From: Chryseobacterium sp. PMSZPI
GTDB lineage: Bacteria > Bacteroidota > Bacteroidia > Flavobacteriales > Weeksellaceae
Length of the DNA stretch: 64,000 bases
Assembly (NCBI RefSeq): GCF_002835665.1
Contig: NZ_PIZV01000034.1
Coordinates: 1 to 64,000, forward strand
Reading direction: 5' to 3'
The stretch's first letter is position 1. Every line of letters begins with the position of its first letter. A program made the translations under genes and the position numbers. Below the pieces are notes generated by a model. It did not search any database. It was not told the DNA's origin and saw only the letters and a program-made list of their open reading frames with translations. Shown here piece after piece: positions 1-8,468 of the stretch.

Positions 1-149
1 TTCACTTTATTTTCTCTGGTTCTTCAGAATTTAATTAATATCTAATTTATTACTAAATCCTTTTGCAAATCTAAAGGTATTCGTGACATTAATCTTTTCT
101 ATTATATCTGAAATAAAATCTCAGTGTCCGCTATGCTTTCCGACAAAAA

Positions 150-710
150 TCAGTTATCTTCGAATTCGTTGTTTTTTAAGAGTTCAGCGAGAACTTTTTT
201 AGCACGCATGACACGAACCTTTGTATTGGCTACTGAAATTCCCAGTTCCTCAGCGATCTCCTTGATGCTTTTTTCCTCAAAGAATCTTAGTTTGATAATA
301 TCCTGATAATTAGCATCTAAAGATTCTATGGTTTTAATGATCTTCTTTTGCTCTTCGTCAGAAATCATAAGTTCTTCCGGCGATTTTGCATATTGATTTT
401 TAACCTCATCAAGGTTTTCGATAGAATCTTCATTTTCCCTATTTCTCTTTCTCCAGAAATCAATCACTGTATTTTGAGCAATCGTAAGAATCCAAGTCTT
501 AAATTGAAAATGCGGATCAAACATGTCCAGCTTCGATAATACTTTAGAAAAAACATTCACAGTAATTTCATCGGCATCATTTTCATCCCTTACTTTTTTC
601 ATCACAAAAGAGAAAACATCCACCCAAAAAATATTAATGAGTTTAGTCTGGGCCTTTTGATCCTTATCCTTGGCCTTCTGGATGAGCAGGAATAGCTGTT
701 CGTCGTTCAT
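150..710 (-). CDS. RNA polymerase ECF-type sigma-70 family sigma factor
   Basis: A 186-residue protein of normal ECF sigma length. It would direct RNA polymerase core to a special promoter set. Region 2 occupies about residues 20-95 and includes the core-binding and -10-recognition helices ending in DFWRKR. Region 4 occupies about 120-180 with a helix-turn-helix around EIAEELGISVANTKVRVMRA. A run of acidic residues links the two. The frame is open a little further upstream through a TTG, but the ATG at 710 is preferred because a promoter with both boxes ends only 7 bases before it. No anti-sigma gene is visible in the 149 bases downstream before the window edge, so the stimulus is unknown. 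Family assignment is firm; target genes cannot be told. Confidence 0.9.
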   Translation of the reverse strand: MNDEQLFLLIQKAKDKDQKAQTKLINIFWVDVFSFVMKKVRDENDADEITVNVFSKVLSKLDMFDPHFQFKTWILTIAQNTVIDFWRKRNRENEDSIENLDEVKNQYAKSPEELMISDEEQKKIIKTIESLDANYQDIIKLRFFEEKSIKEIAEELGISVANTKVRVMRAKKVLAELLKNNEFEDN

Positions 711-716
711 TAATAA

Positions 717-747
717 CAAATATAGCGCATTTGAAGTAAAATTGCAA
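717..747 (-). promoter_or_regulatory. Promoter of the ECF sigma factor gene
   Basis: Reading the minus strand, TTG (747-745) is followed after exactly 20 bases by TATATTTG (724-717), matching the Bacteroidota primary sigma promoter (TTG, 17-23 bases, TAnnTTTG). Transcription would begin at or within a few bases of the ATG at 710, so the mRNA is probably leaderless. Confidence 0.65.
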
Positions 748-1131
748 AAGGCTAAGGGAACAAAAAAGCAGATAGCATGACTTCCATTTATATTTTATCA
801 ATTCAGCTTTCTTAGCTCATTAATTTATAAGCATTTTAAGATAAAAGTTGTTTAAACTTTATAGACCACAGAAGCTTTCATTTTAAAACACTTTAGTTCA
901 CTTAAGTAAGTTTGTTTAAAACGATTTCGTAAAAAAGTCCATATAAGATGAAAATCAAAGATTTTCACAAAGCTTAGGTGTTCTTATTATGCATAGGCCA
1001 GACTAAAAAAACTTAAGTGGTGAAACCTTTTGTGGTTAAAAATAATCAATATAAAAGTTTAAACTGCTTCGGTATTCCATCGTTTCAATTTTTTGCTTTT
1101 CTAGTCTTTTTCTCTTCCTTCTGAATTTTAC
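748..1131. other. AT-rich intergenic stretch, no gene seen
   Basis: No supportable coding frame or RNA gene. The stretch has several short related motifs: CTTAAGT at 901 and 1012, and GTTTAAA-type motifs near 849, 909 and 1055. It has the look of the interspersed intergenic repeats common in flavobacterial chromosomes, but there is only one copy in this window, so that is a guess. Confidence 0.3.
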
Positions 1132-1139
1132 TATCTTTG
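1132..1139 (+). promoter_or_regulatory. -7 promoter element of tyrS
   Basis: TATCTTTG fits the Bacteroidota -7 consensus TAnnTTTG and lies 28 bases before the tyrS start. No TTG is found at the right distance upstream, so only the -7 box supports it. Confidence 0.5.
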
Positions 1140-1167
1140 CATCGTAAAATTTTAAAGAAAAAAATCA

Positions 1168-2463
1168 ATGAATTCCTTTATAGAAGAACTAAAATGGCGT
1201 GGTCTTTTTGCCGATATGATGCCCGGAACCGATGAACAACTGAATAAAGAGGTAACTACTGCATATATTGGTTTTGATCCAACTGCCGATTCTTTACATA
1301 TCGGAAGTCTTATCCAGATAAAAATTTTAGCACACTTTCAACAACATGGTCATAAACCAATTGCTTTGGTAGGGGGTGCTACAGGAATGATTGGAGATCC
1401 ATCCGGAAAATCTGCAGAAAGAAATTTATTGGACGAAGAAACGCTTTTACATTATGTTGATTGTTTAAAAAATCAGCTTTCTAAATTCTTAAATTTTGAT
1501 GGTAACGAGCCCAACAAAGCAGAATTGGTAAACAATTACGATTGGATGAAGAATATTTCATTCCTTGATTTTGCAAAGAATATCGGAAAGAACATCACCG
1601 TTAACTATATGATGGCCAAAGATTCTGTAAAGAAAAGATTCTCAGGAGAAGGCGGTGCAGACGGAATGAGTTTTACAGAATTTACGTATCAGTTGATTCA
1701 GGGATATGATTTCCTTCATTTATATCAAAACAACAATGTCAAACTTCAAATGGGAGGTTCTGATCAGTGGGGAAATATCACTACAGGAACAGAATTAATC
1801 CGTAGAAAGGCTCAGGGTGAAGCTTTTGCGTTAACGGTTCCTTTGATTACAAAAGCTGACGGTTCTAAATTCGGAAAGTCTGAAAGTGGTGAAAACTATT
1901 GGTTGGATAAAAAGAAAACCTCTCCTTACAAATTCTACCAATTCTGGCTGAACGCTACGGATGAAGACGCTGAAAGATTTATCAAATTCTATACTTTCTT
2001 AGGAAAAGAGGAAATCGAAACTTTAATTGAAGAACATAAAACAGCTCCACACGAAAGAAAGCTTCAGAAAAAACTGGCTGAAGAAGTTACAGTCTGGGTG
2101 CACGGCAGAGAGGAATATGAAAAGGCATTAAAGGCTTCCGAAATTCTTTTTGGACGTTCTACAGCTGAAGACTTAGTAAGCCTGGATGAAGAAACGTTCC
2201 TTGAAGTTTTTGATGGAGTTCCACAAAAAGAAGTGGCCAAAGCTGATGTATTAGGAATCAACATCATTGATCTTCTTTCTGAAAAATCAGGATTCTTGAA
2301 GTCTAAAAGTGAGGCCCAAAGAGAAATTAAAGGAAATGCTATTTCTGTAAACAAACAAAAAGTAAATGATACTTTTACAGCCAATGAAAGCGACCTTATT
2401 GATGGTAAATTCTTATTACTTCAAAAAGGTAAAAAAAGCTACTTTATTGTAAAAGTGATGTAA
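1168..2463 (+). CDS. tyrS: Tyrosyl-tRNA synthetase
   Basis: Cytoplasmic class I aminoacyl-tRNA synthetase that charges tRNA-Tyr with tyrosine using ATP. At 431 residues it has the usual bacterial length. The HIGH-type motif is LHIGSL around residues 46-51, and the KMSKS-type loop is KFGKS around residue 235. Tyrosine-binding landmarks such as GGSDQWGN are present. An S4 RNA-binding domain fills the last 70 residues or so (about 360-431). The gene stands alone, with its own -7 box upstream and a strong hairpin terminator downstream. Nothing is odd about it, and it anchors the left end as ordinary chromosome. Confidence 0.97.
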   Translation: MNSFIEELKWRGLFADMMPGTDEQLNKEVTTAYIGFDPTADSLHIGSLIQIKILAHFQQHGHKPIALVGGATGMIGDPSGKSAERNLLDEETLLHYVDCLKNQLSKFLNFDGNEPNKAELVNNYDWMKNISFLDFAKNIGKNITVNYMMAKDSVKKRFSGEGGADGMSFTEFTYQLIQGYDFLHLYQNNNVKLQMGGSDQWGNITTGTELIRRKAQGEAFALTVPLITKADGSKFGKSESGENYWLDKKKTSPYKFYQFWLNATDEDAERFIKFYTFLGKEEIETLIEEHKTAPHERKLQKKLAEEVTVWVHGREEYEKALKASEILFGRSTAEDLVSLDEETFLEVFDGVPQKEVAKADVLGINIIDLLSEKSGFLKSKSEAQREIKGNAISVNKQKVNDTFTANESDLIDGKFLLLQKGKKSYFIVKVM

Positions 2464-2479
2464 TCATCTTACATATAGT

Positions 2480-2523
2480 AAATACAATCAGCGCTGAGAT
2501 AAATCTCAGCGCCGATTGTATTT
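2480..2523. terminator. Bidirectional terminator between tyrS and the desaturase gene
   Basis: A near-perfect 21-pair stem (AAATACAATC, one A/C mismatch, then GCGCTGAGAT, mirrored on the other side) with a two-base loop lies between two convergent genes. T-rich tracts flank it, so it can serve both strands. Confidence 0.8.
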
Positions 2524-2568
2524 ATATAATATCCCTCTCTGTTTTTTTGAAATGTAAAAAGGAAAATA

Positions 2569-3618
2569 CTATTTCGGAGAATATTCCCTAAAACGGTTTG
2601 CCCTTCTGAAAGTTCCTAAATCATTAAATCGGACACCATATTTCCGCAACACATCTTGTGCCTGTTTCCTACCTAAATGACGTACATAAAACGTTTCATT
2701 CACCACAAAATGATGAATACTGTGTGTCCAACCGAAAAAGAAGCAAAACAATTGCATAGGGAAAGTCCACCAAACATTAAGTACTTGTGTCTGCTCGATG
2801 ACATTACCATCTTCAAGATCACCAAAATAATGCATATTGGAAGTTATAAAATGTAAGCAGAATTGACGCAATAAATTAGGCAAAAGAATTGTATATGTAA
2901 TGATATCCAAACTTCTCAATATATTTTCAATAGAATACGGGAAGCCAAGATGGGTTCCGAATTGCCCATTCATCCAATTCATCAGCATATCTGCAAAAAA
3001 GAAATACAATACCACATGCGCAAAGATGGTCACAGGTATTATGCTTAAAAATGTGATTCGTTTCAATGTTAAAGATGTTTCCTCTTTAAGATTCCCGTTC
3101 TTTACTTCCCTATCCATATCACTATGCATTTGATAAAGTCGGAACAAGCCTCCCAGAACCACATCGGGAGTCATCAACAATCGTTTAACAGACCAGCGTT
3201 CACCATTGGTTACGCTACGTTCTTCCACATCATGTAAAGTTCCCGAAAACTTATGGTGATGGTAATGCATTTTACGCCTGATCCAGGGGTTAACAGTTAA
3301 TGGTCGTAGGATCCAAACCGTAAAGAGCATAAAATGATGAATCGGTTTGTATTTTTTGAAATAAAGCCAATGAATGAGATCATGTTCAATTTCATGGAGC
3401 ACTCCCATAAAAAAAGCATTGATAACGATCATGAGCCATGTCGGAATAAGAGTTTTATACCAGCCGATGGATACAGCAATAATTGCAATGATAGATAATA
3501 GAAATATCGAAAGTCCGATACTATCCTGCCACTTGAGCAAAGGATACGTTTCTTTAAGCTGTTGGAAAGATTGATTAATCTCTTTCCTGATTTGTCTTGA
3601 GGTTTCTTGGTGTTTCAC
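2569..3618 (-). CDS. Membrane fatty-acid-desaturase-like protein
   Basis: About 349 residues from a GTG start; an integral membrane di-iron enzyme of the fatty acid desaturase/hydroxylase superfamily. Hydrophobic segments appear in pairs near residues 30-75 and 175-250. The iron-binding histidine boxes are visible: HEIEHDLIH, MHYHHHKF and, near the C terminus, HSIHHFVV; MHYFGD is a further His-containing element. The substrate is not evident and could be an acyl lipid, a sterol-like lipid or a carotenoid. The frame continues 26 codons upstream to an ATG at 3696. That start is unlikely because a good promoter (3638-3666) lies inside this extension. No operon partner is visible. The superfamily is secure, the substrate is not. 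Confidence 0.8.
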   Translation of the reverse strand: MKHQETSRQIRKEINQSFQQLKETYPLLKWQDSIGLSIFLLSIIAIIAVSIGWYKTLIPTWLMIVINAFFMGVLHEIEHDLIHWLYFKKYKPIHHFMLFTVWILRPLTVNPWIRRKMHYHHHKFSGTLHDVEERSVTNGERWSVKRLLMTPDVVLGGLFRLYQMHSDMDREVKNGNLKEETSLTLKRITFLSIIPVTIFAHVVLYFFFADMLMNWMNGQFGTHLGFPYSIENILRSLDIITYTILLPNLLRQFCLHFITSNMHYFGDLEDGNVIEQTQVLNVWWTFPMQLFCFFFGWTHSIHHFVVNETFYVRHLGRKQAQDVLRKYGVRFNDLGTFRRANRFREYSPK

Positions 3619-3637
3619 TATTTTGTGATTTGTATAA

Positions 3638-3666
3638 CAAAAATAATAATTTTCGCAATACACCAA
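3638..3666 (-). promoter_or_regulatory. Promoter of the desaturase-like gene; decides its start
   Basis: On the minus strand TTG (3666-3664), 18 bases, TATTTTTG (3645-3638). The predicted transcript begins around 3632, downstream of the ATG at 3696 and about 15 bases before the GTG at 3618. This supports the shorter protein. Confidence 0.6.
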
Positions 3667-3757
3667 CACATAAATGTAAATTATTAAATAAACCATATTA
3701 AATAATTAATATGGTTTACATATATTCACAACCTAAAACAAATTAAAGTAATTAAAA

Positions 3758-4180
3758 TCAGAAAGTATAACTCGCAGAAGCTGATAAATATTGGCCGCTG
3801 GAAGTCCCTTCTTTTTTCAGTTCTCCGTCCACCCAAATCTGAACTTTCAACGTAGAAGAAGCATTAGCACCGATTGCATTTACCACAACATTTGCATTAT
3901 AAGCTCCCGGTTCCGATGTTACTTCAGGGCTTGACCAGGTTGTCCCGCTGAGACTACTTGCTGTCGTAGCGTTTCCATCAATTCCATATACCGCTCCATC
4001 AATATTACTTCCTGAAGAAGCGATTGCTTTAAAAACGATTTTATGACTTTTTCCTCCTCCATTGATATTGTTATTGTCATCATTATCCTTACTACAAGAA
4101 GTCACAAACCCGAAAAACAACACCGTCATTATAGCGACCAATGTACCTCTTAACAGTTGACTCATTTTCATTCTTTTCAT
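3758..4180 (-). CDS. Small lipoprotein of unknown function, paralogue of the one at 7030-7461
   Basis: 140 residues with a signal peptide and lipobox ending in VTSC (Cys29), followed by an acidic, Asn-rich stretch (SKDNDDNNN). This is a common arrangement for exported lipoproteins in Bacteroidota. The remaining 100 residues look like one beta-rich domain ending in YLSASASYTF. The protein at 7030-7461 shares the layout: a VKA/FKA start, a central TWSS/SPWT segment, an I-WVDG or LWIDG segment, and an aromatic end. The gene is divergent from the sensor kinase gene across a 198-base gap and has its own full promoter. A role as ligand, sensor partner or target of that two-component system is only inferred from position. 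Confidence 0.7.
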   Translation of the reverse strand: MKRMKMSQLLRGTLVAIMTVLFFGFVTSCSKDNDDNNNINGGGKSHKIVFKAIASSGSNIDGAVYGIDGNATTASSLSGTTWSSPEVTSEPGAYNANVVVNAIGANASSTLKVQIWVDGELKKEGTSSGQYLSASASYTF

Positions 4181-4241
4181 AATCTTTTGTTTAAATTTTA
4201 ATTATTTATATAATATTCTATGATTCGTGATTTTATATTTG

Positions 4242-4272
4242 CAAAGCTATGAGAGTCAGTAAATATTATCAA
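4242..4272 (-). promoter_or_regulatory. Promoter of the small lipoprotein gene
   Basis: Minus strand: TTG (4272-4270), 20 bases, TAGCTTTG (4249-4242). It leaves an AT-rich leader of about 60 bases before the ATG at 4180. Confidence 0.65.
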
Positions 4273-4378
4273 TCCTAAAAAATTGGTATTTTTTTCTACC
4301 TAAATTCAGGTATTTTGTATGCTATTTTTTTTAATTAAATTGAACGTTTGAAAAAATATTTTACAGAATTGATATATA

Positions 4379-6352
4379 ATGAAGAGATTACTTATTTTAT
4401 TAAGCCTATTATTGTTTTTCAGTTTACGATCACAACAAATTTTCCCACTTAATGAAAAATTTTACATAGACAGCCTACAAAGTGTTATAAAAAGCACAGC
4501 ACCCAACACTTCAAAAGCTACAGCTTCTTTTCTATTATCTAATTACTATAGAAACAGCGACTCCCTTTTAAGTAAAAATTATTTAAAAAATGGGAAAGAG
4601 CTTATCCAAAACAACGCTTTCTTCATCGCAAAATATTATTATTACGAAGGACAATACAACATGGATCGGAATAAAGCTAAAGCTGCACAATCTTATCAGC
4701 GATCCATTAAATCGTTATCAAAATTCAAAAATGAAGAATCTGATTTTCTCCAATCATTGGCGTGGTATAGCTACGGAGTCACACAAAAAGATAAAGAAGG
4801 ATATGCTCCTTTAGTTAAAATTATTCTCGAAAAAAGCATTCCACTGGTCAAGAAATATGAGAAAAGTAGAAATTTGGGATTTTTATATACCCAGTTTGCC
4901 ATTATTCTTACTTATAATGCACAGTTTGAGAAAGCTGTAAACTATAATAAAAAGGCACTAGAAATTCTCGAAAGGAGTTATCCAAATTCCGCTGAGTTGT
5001 TTTATACTTATCTCAACTCAGCCAATAATTACTGTTATCAGGCCAATGGAGAAGAAGCTAAAAAATATTTGGAAAAGGCAGAAAAATTAATCGCTCCATA
5101 TCCTGAGTCATCAGCCAATGCCTTCTATTATTACAGTAAGACACTTTTATATATTACCAAACAAAAGAATTCAGAAGCGCTCTCTGTCATTGAAAAGGGA
5201 CTTTTTTATGCTAAAAAGTTCAATCAAAACCTCTTGGCACAAATGTTTTATTTCAATAAATATGACATTTTGAAGAAGCTTAAGAGATACAGCGAAGCCA
5301 AAACCGTTTTGGAAGATGTCCTCACAGAAAAATCTCTCGCCATTGATCTTAACAACAGAAAAACTTTTTATAAACAACTTTCTTTATTAAATGAAGAAAT
5401 AGGAAATACAAAAGAAGCTCTGGTTTGGGAACAAAAATACTCCAAACTGAATGATAGTCTAAATACAGAAAATATAAAGCTTGAAATCAACAAAATTGAG
5501 TCCAAGTATAATGCTGCTGAAAAGGAAAGAAAAATAGCAACTTTAAATGCCGAAAAAAATCAAAAGGATTTAGAAGTCAACAAAAAAAATTCTTACTTAT
5601 GGGGAATGGGTCTTATTTTATTATTAGCATTGAGCCTTCTCACTTTCCTTTTTATCATTTTTAGAAAAAATAAAAAAATATCTGAACAAAAAATAAACGA
5701 AATAAAGCAAAAGGAAGAACTATCGCTTACTAAAGCTATTCTAGACGGTGAAGAAAGAGAAAGAGAACGCATCGCCAGAGATCTTCATGATGGTTTAGGC
5801 GGAATGCTTGCCGGAGTAAAAATTAATTTTTCCACCTGGTCTTCCAATCATTTACATCCGGAGAAAGATAAAGAATTTTACAAAATTTTAGGACAGCTGG
5901 ATAATTCTGTGAGTGAACTCCGCCATGTCGCCAGGAACCTTATGCCGGAATCATTACTTAATTTTGGTCTGGAAACGGCATTAAATGACCTTTGTGAATT
6001 CTACGTTAGAAAAGATCTTGAAATTGATTTTCAAGCTATTGATATTGAAAAAAATCTTCCATTAAACATCCAGCTTAATATTTACAGAATTGTACAAGAA
6101 CTATTAGCTAACGCGGTGAAACATTCCGAAGCTAATAATATTTTATTACAATGTTCCCAATCCGGCGAGAACTTTTTGATCACGATTGAAGACAATGGAA
6201 AAGGATTCAAAAAAGACATTGATAAGTCCACTAAAAGCATGGGACTCCATAACTTAAAAAACAGGGTAAACTACCTGAAAGGAAAAATGGAAATACATTC
6301 CGATAACCAAGGTACAACAATTAATATAGAACTCAATACTTATGGAGAATGA
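4379..6352 (+). CDS. TPR-containing sensor histidine kinase (HisKA_3 type)
   Basis: 657 residues. A signal peptide (1-18, ending near LRSQ) is followed by a long helical region, about 30-390, of TPR-like repeats, probably in the periplasm. Then come a coiled-coil, one membrane segment at about 404-428, and a cytoplasmic kinase. The HisKA_3 dimerisation helix contains the phospho-acceptor in ARDLHDGLGG (His470). The HATPase_c domain follows, with an N box around QELLANAVKH and the glycine-rich DNGKGF. This is the NarX/DesK-like kinase group that pairs with LuxR-type response regulators. The stop overlaps the next gene's start by 11 bases, indicating a translationally coupled pair. The stimulus is unknown; the neighbouring small lipoproteins are candidates for partners. 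Confidence 0.92.
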   Translation: MKRLLILLSLLLFFSLRSQQIFPLNEKFYIDSLQSVIKSTAPNTSKATASFLLSNYYRNSDSLLSKNYLKNGKELIQNNAFFIAKYYYYEGQYNMDRNKAKAAQSYQRSIKSLSKFKNEESDFLQSLAWYSYGVTQKDKEGYAPLVKIILEKSIPLVKKYEKSRNLGFLYTQFAIILTYNAQFEKAVNYNKKALEILERSYPNSAELFYTYLNSANNYCYQANGEEAKKYLEKAEKLIAPYPESSANAFYYYSKTLLYITKQKNSEALSVIEKGLFYAKKFNQNLLAQMFYFNKYDILKKLKRYSEAKTVLEDVLTEKSLAIDLNNRKTFYKQLSLLNEEIGNTKEALVWEQKYSKLNDSLNTENIKLEINKIESKYNAAEKERKIATLNAEKNQKDLEVNKKNSYLWGMGLILLLALSLLTFLFIIFRKNKKISEQKINEIKQKEELSLTKAILDGEERERERIARDLHDGLGGMLAGVKINFSTWSSNHLHPEKDKEFYKILGQLDNSVSELRHVARNLMPESLLNFGLETALNDLCEFYVRKDLEIDFQAIDIEKNLPLNIQLNIYRIVQELLANAVKHSEANNILLQCSQSGENFLITIEDNGKGFKKDIDKSTKSMGLHNLKNRVNYLKGKMEIHSDNQGTTINIELNTYGE

Positions 6353-6980
6353 AAAAATAAATATTGCTATTGTAGATGATCATCCTATCGTTATTGAAGG
6401 CTTGAAAATGATGTTAAATAGCCAACCTCTTTTTAATGCTACTGAAAGCTTTACATCCGGATCGGAAATTCTTCACTTCATCAAGTCCAATAAAATAGAT
6501 ATTATCCTTTTGGATATAACCTTACCCGATATAAATGGTACAGAACTATGCAGGGAAATCAAAAAAATATCACCCGATACTTCTGTAATTATGTTTAGCA
6601 ACCGCTCAGAAAGGAGTATTATTATGCAATCTATACAAAATAGTGCCAATGGGTATATTTTAAAAAATACTTCCATAGATGAGTTAGCAGAATGTATTAA
6701 AGGAGCTCGATCAGGAAATATCGTTTTTTGTAACGAAACAAAACAAATCATAAGTCGTCTTTCTCCAACCGATGCTCCTACTCCCAGGCTCACCAAAAGG
6801 GAAAAACAAATATTACAAATGGTCGCCCAAGGAAAAACAAGTATAATGATTGCTGAAGAGCTTTTTTTAAGCCCACTCACCGTAGACACTCATCGTAAAA
6901 ACCTGTTGCAAAAATTCCAGGCAAAAAATTCTACAGAGCTTATTAATCTTGCCTTACAACAGCATATGATTGAGGAATAA
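6342..6980 (+). CDS. NarL/LuxR-type response regulator
   Basis: 212 residues. The receiver domain (about 5-120) has the acidic pair Asp12/Asp13, the phospho-acceptor Asp58 in ILLDITLPD, and a conserved Lys near 107. A linker leads to a LuxR helix-turn-helix (about 148-205) with LTKREKQILQMVAQGK. It is the partner of the kinase encoded immediately upstream, whose gene it overlaps by 11 bases. On phosphorylation it would bind DNA as a dimer and change transcription. Likely targets, by position only, are the two lipoprotein genes flanking the pair. Confidence 0.93.
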   Translation: MENEKINIAIVDDHPIVIEGLKMMLNSQPLFNATESFTSGSEILHFIKSNKIDIILLDITLPDINGTELCREIKKISPDTSVIMFSNRSERSIIMQSIQNSANGYILKNTSIDELAECIKGARSGNIVFCNETKQIISRLSPTDAPTPRLTKREKQILQMVAQGKTSIMIAEELFLSPLTVDTHRKNLLQKFQAKNSTELINLALQQHMIEE

Positions 6981-6989
6981 AATAAAAAA

Positions 6990-7010
6990 GCCGCTCCTAA
7001 GGCGGCATTT
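6990..7010. terminator. Terminator after the response regulator gene
   Basis: GCCGC and GCGGC form a five-pair GC stem with a seven-base loop, flanked by an A run on the left and ATTTTAT on the right. It lies between convergent genes and could work in both directions. Confidence 0.75.
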
Positions 7011-7029
7011 TATATCTCAATATTTACAT

Positions 7030-7461
7030 TTACAATTCCAGAAAACTATAATCAATAGAAGCTGTTAAGACTCCTTTTCCTACTTTTTTATCAGTTTTCA
7101 CGATGTTTCCGTCAATCCAAAGATTAATAATCAATTCAGAATCAGTGTTTGGCATATCTGCATTAGCATCTAAATTTAACTGAGCCTGACTAGAGTTCAC
7201 AAAAATTTCTCCGCTTGTCCAAGGTGAGGTCAAAGGAGTCTGTGTCGTATTATACATGGTATTCTGGCTGGTTCCGATCTGCGTAACGATAGTTTTAATA
7301 ACTCCGCCTGCTGATGCTTTTACTTCGAATTGAACCAAATGATCCTGATAACCCTCATCATCATCTTTTTTACAAGAATTCACAACGGTAATCACAGAAA
7401 ATAATAAAACGAATAAAAAAGAAAGTCTAGGTAAACTTTTTGATTTGTAAAATTGCTTCAT
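7030..7461 (-). CDS. Small lipoprotein of unknown function, paralogue of the one at 3758-4180
   Basis: 143 residues from the ATG at 7461. The signal peptide ends in VNSC (Cys30), then an acidic linker KKDDDEG. The mature part is a single beta-rich domain ending in LTASIDYSF. The order of segments matches the lipoprotein upstream of the kinase gene: VKASAGG near the start, SPWTSGE in the middle, then LWIDGNIVK. A longer frame begins at 7542, but a TATATTTG promoter element lies within that extension, so the shorter form is preferred. Function is unknown. The two related lipoproteins on either side of one two-component system suggest a common signalling circuit. Confidence 0.7.
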   Translation of the reverse strand: MKQFYKSKSLPRLSFLFVLLFSVITVVNSCKKDDDEGYQDHLVQFEVKASAGGVIKTIVTQIGTSQNTMYNTTQTPLTSPWTSGEIFVNSSQAQLNLDANADMPNTDSELIINLWIDGNIVKTDKKVGKGVLTASIDYSFLEL

Positions 7462-7487
7462 TTCTTCAAATAGATTTTTTAATGTTT

Positions 7488-7495
7488 CAAATATA
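7488..7495 (-). promoter_or_regulatory. -7 promoter element of the second small lipoprotein gene
   Basis: TATATTTG on the minus strand, 27 bases before the ATG at 7461. No correctly spaced TTG is seen. It supports the shorter start. Confidence 0.45.
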
Positions 7496-7697
7496 AGTTT
7501 TTTATTAATATAAAAATAATTTTCATGACAATTTTCTAACAAAGATTTACAAATAATATCAAATCAACAAAACACAAATTATACTATAAAATCCAATAAT
7601 ATAACTTAGATAATCAATCATTACATATAAGACATCATATTAATAAACTTATTTACATGAATAATAAAACATAATATTCACAATGTGATTTATTAAT

Positions 7698-7705
7698 TAT
7701 ATTTG
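7698..7705 (+). promoter_or_regulatory. -7 promoter element of the esterase gene
   Basis: TATATTTG ends four bases before the ATG at 7709, implying a leaderless or nearly leaderless message. It also argues against the TTG codon at 7703 as start, since that lies inside the box. No TTG element at the expected distance. Confidence 0.5.
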
Positions 7706-7708
7706 TAC

Positions 7709-8347
7709 ATGAATTTAGATTATCTAGTAAGAGAACCGGAAAATATTACCCCTAATACTCCAATTCTTTTTATGCTCCATGGCTATGGTAGCAATGAGCA
7801 GGACCTTTTCAGTTTCAGGGAAACCCTTCCCAATGATTGGCTTATCGTAAGTTTCAGAGCTCCAAGAAGCACACAGTTTGAAGGCTACTCGTGGTACGAT
7901 ATTGATTTCAATACTCCTGAAGGCTTTATCGACGTACCTCAGGCAAAAGAAGCATTAAATTCAGTATTGGAAAGCATATTAAAAATTATCAATCATTATG
8001 GACTTACCGACAGTAAGGTCCACCTTTGTGGCTTTAGCCAGGGAGGTGTATTATGTTATGCTTTAGCCTTGAAGTATCCTGAATTATTCAATAATATAGC
8101 ATGCCTTAGCAGTTATCCCGAAGATAAAATTCTGGATGATATCGTAAAAGATAAAAAGAAGTTGGAAAGATTACGCTTTTTTGTTTCTCATGGTACAGAC
8201 GATGCTGTCATTCCGTTGGATTGGGGAAGAAAAGCTGCAGATTTATTATATGATCTTAACTGTTATTTCACTTTCAGGGAATACATGAGCGGACATGGAG
8301 TTAATCAGAAAAATTATATGGATTTAATGGATTTTTTCTCAAAATAG
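7709..8347 (+). CDS. Alpha/beta-hydrolase esterase (phospholipase/carboxylesterase family)
   Basis: 212 residues, cytoplasmic. The fold and motifs match the small serine esterases related to acyl-protein thioesterase and YpfH-type carboxylesterases. The oxyanion region is LHGYGSNEQDL (about 24-34), the nucleophile elbow is CGFSQGG (about 110-116), the acid is in SHGTDDAVIP, and the catalytic His is in SGHGVN near residue 192. It would hydrolyse short-chain carboxylic or thioesters; the natural substrate is unknown. The gene is monocistronic, with its own -7 box and a terminator. Confidence 0.85.
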   Translation: MNLDYLVREPENITPNTPILFMLHGYGSNEQDLFSFRETLPNDWLIVSFRAPRSTQFEGYSWYDIDFNTPEGFIDVPQAKEALNSVLESILKIINHYGLTDSKVHLCGFSQGGVLCYALALKYPELFNNIACLSSYPEDKILDDIVKDKKKLERLRFFVSHGTDDAVIPLDWGRKAADLLYDLNCYFTFREYMSGHGVNQKNYMDLMDFFSK

Positions 8348-8405
8348 AAACAATTACACTTTTAATAAGTTTCAACAAAATATCCAATTTTATTAAAAGA
8401 CACAC

Positions 8406-8433
8406 AAACATTCCAACATTGGAATGTTTTTTT
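8406..8433 (+). terminator. Intrinsic terminator after the esterase gene
   Basis: ACATTCCAA pairs perfectly with TTGGAATGT across a two-base centre and is followed by a run of seven T. Confidence 0.85.
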
Positions 8434-8468
8434 ATTCACAATAACAATAATTTTACTAAATTCAGTAA

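Noticed and set aside
33-111. Minus-strand open stretch at the left edge (ending FAKGFSNKLDIN) after the sigma factor
   Set aside because: It has a stop immediately upstream and no start codon. It could be the tail of a decayed small gene, but nothing supports it.
2064-2384. A 106-codon minus-strand frame within tyrS
   Set aside because: It lies fully inside a well-supported tyrS coding region and has no features of its own.
3619-3696. N-terminal extension of the desaturase to an ATG at 3696
   Set aside because: A well-spaced promoter at 3638-3666 lies inside it, and the added residues do not look like part of the enzyme.
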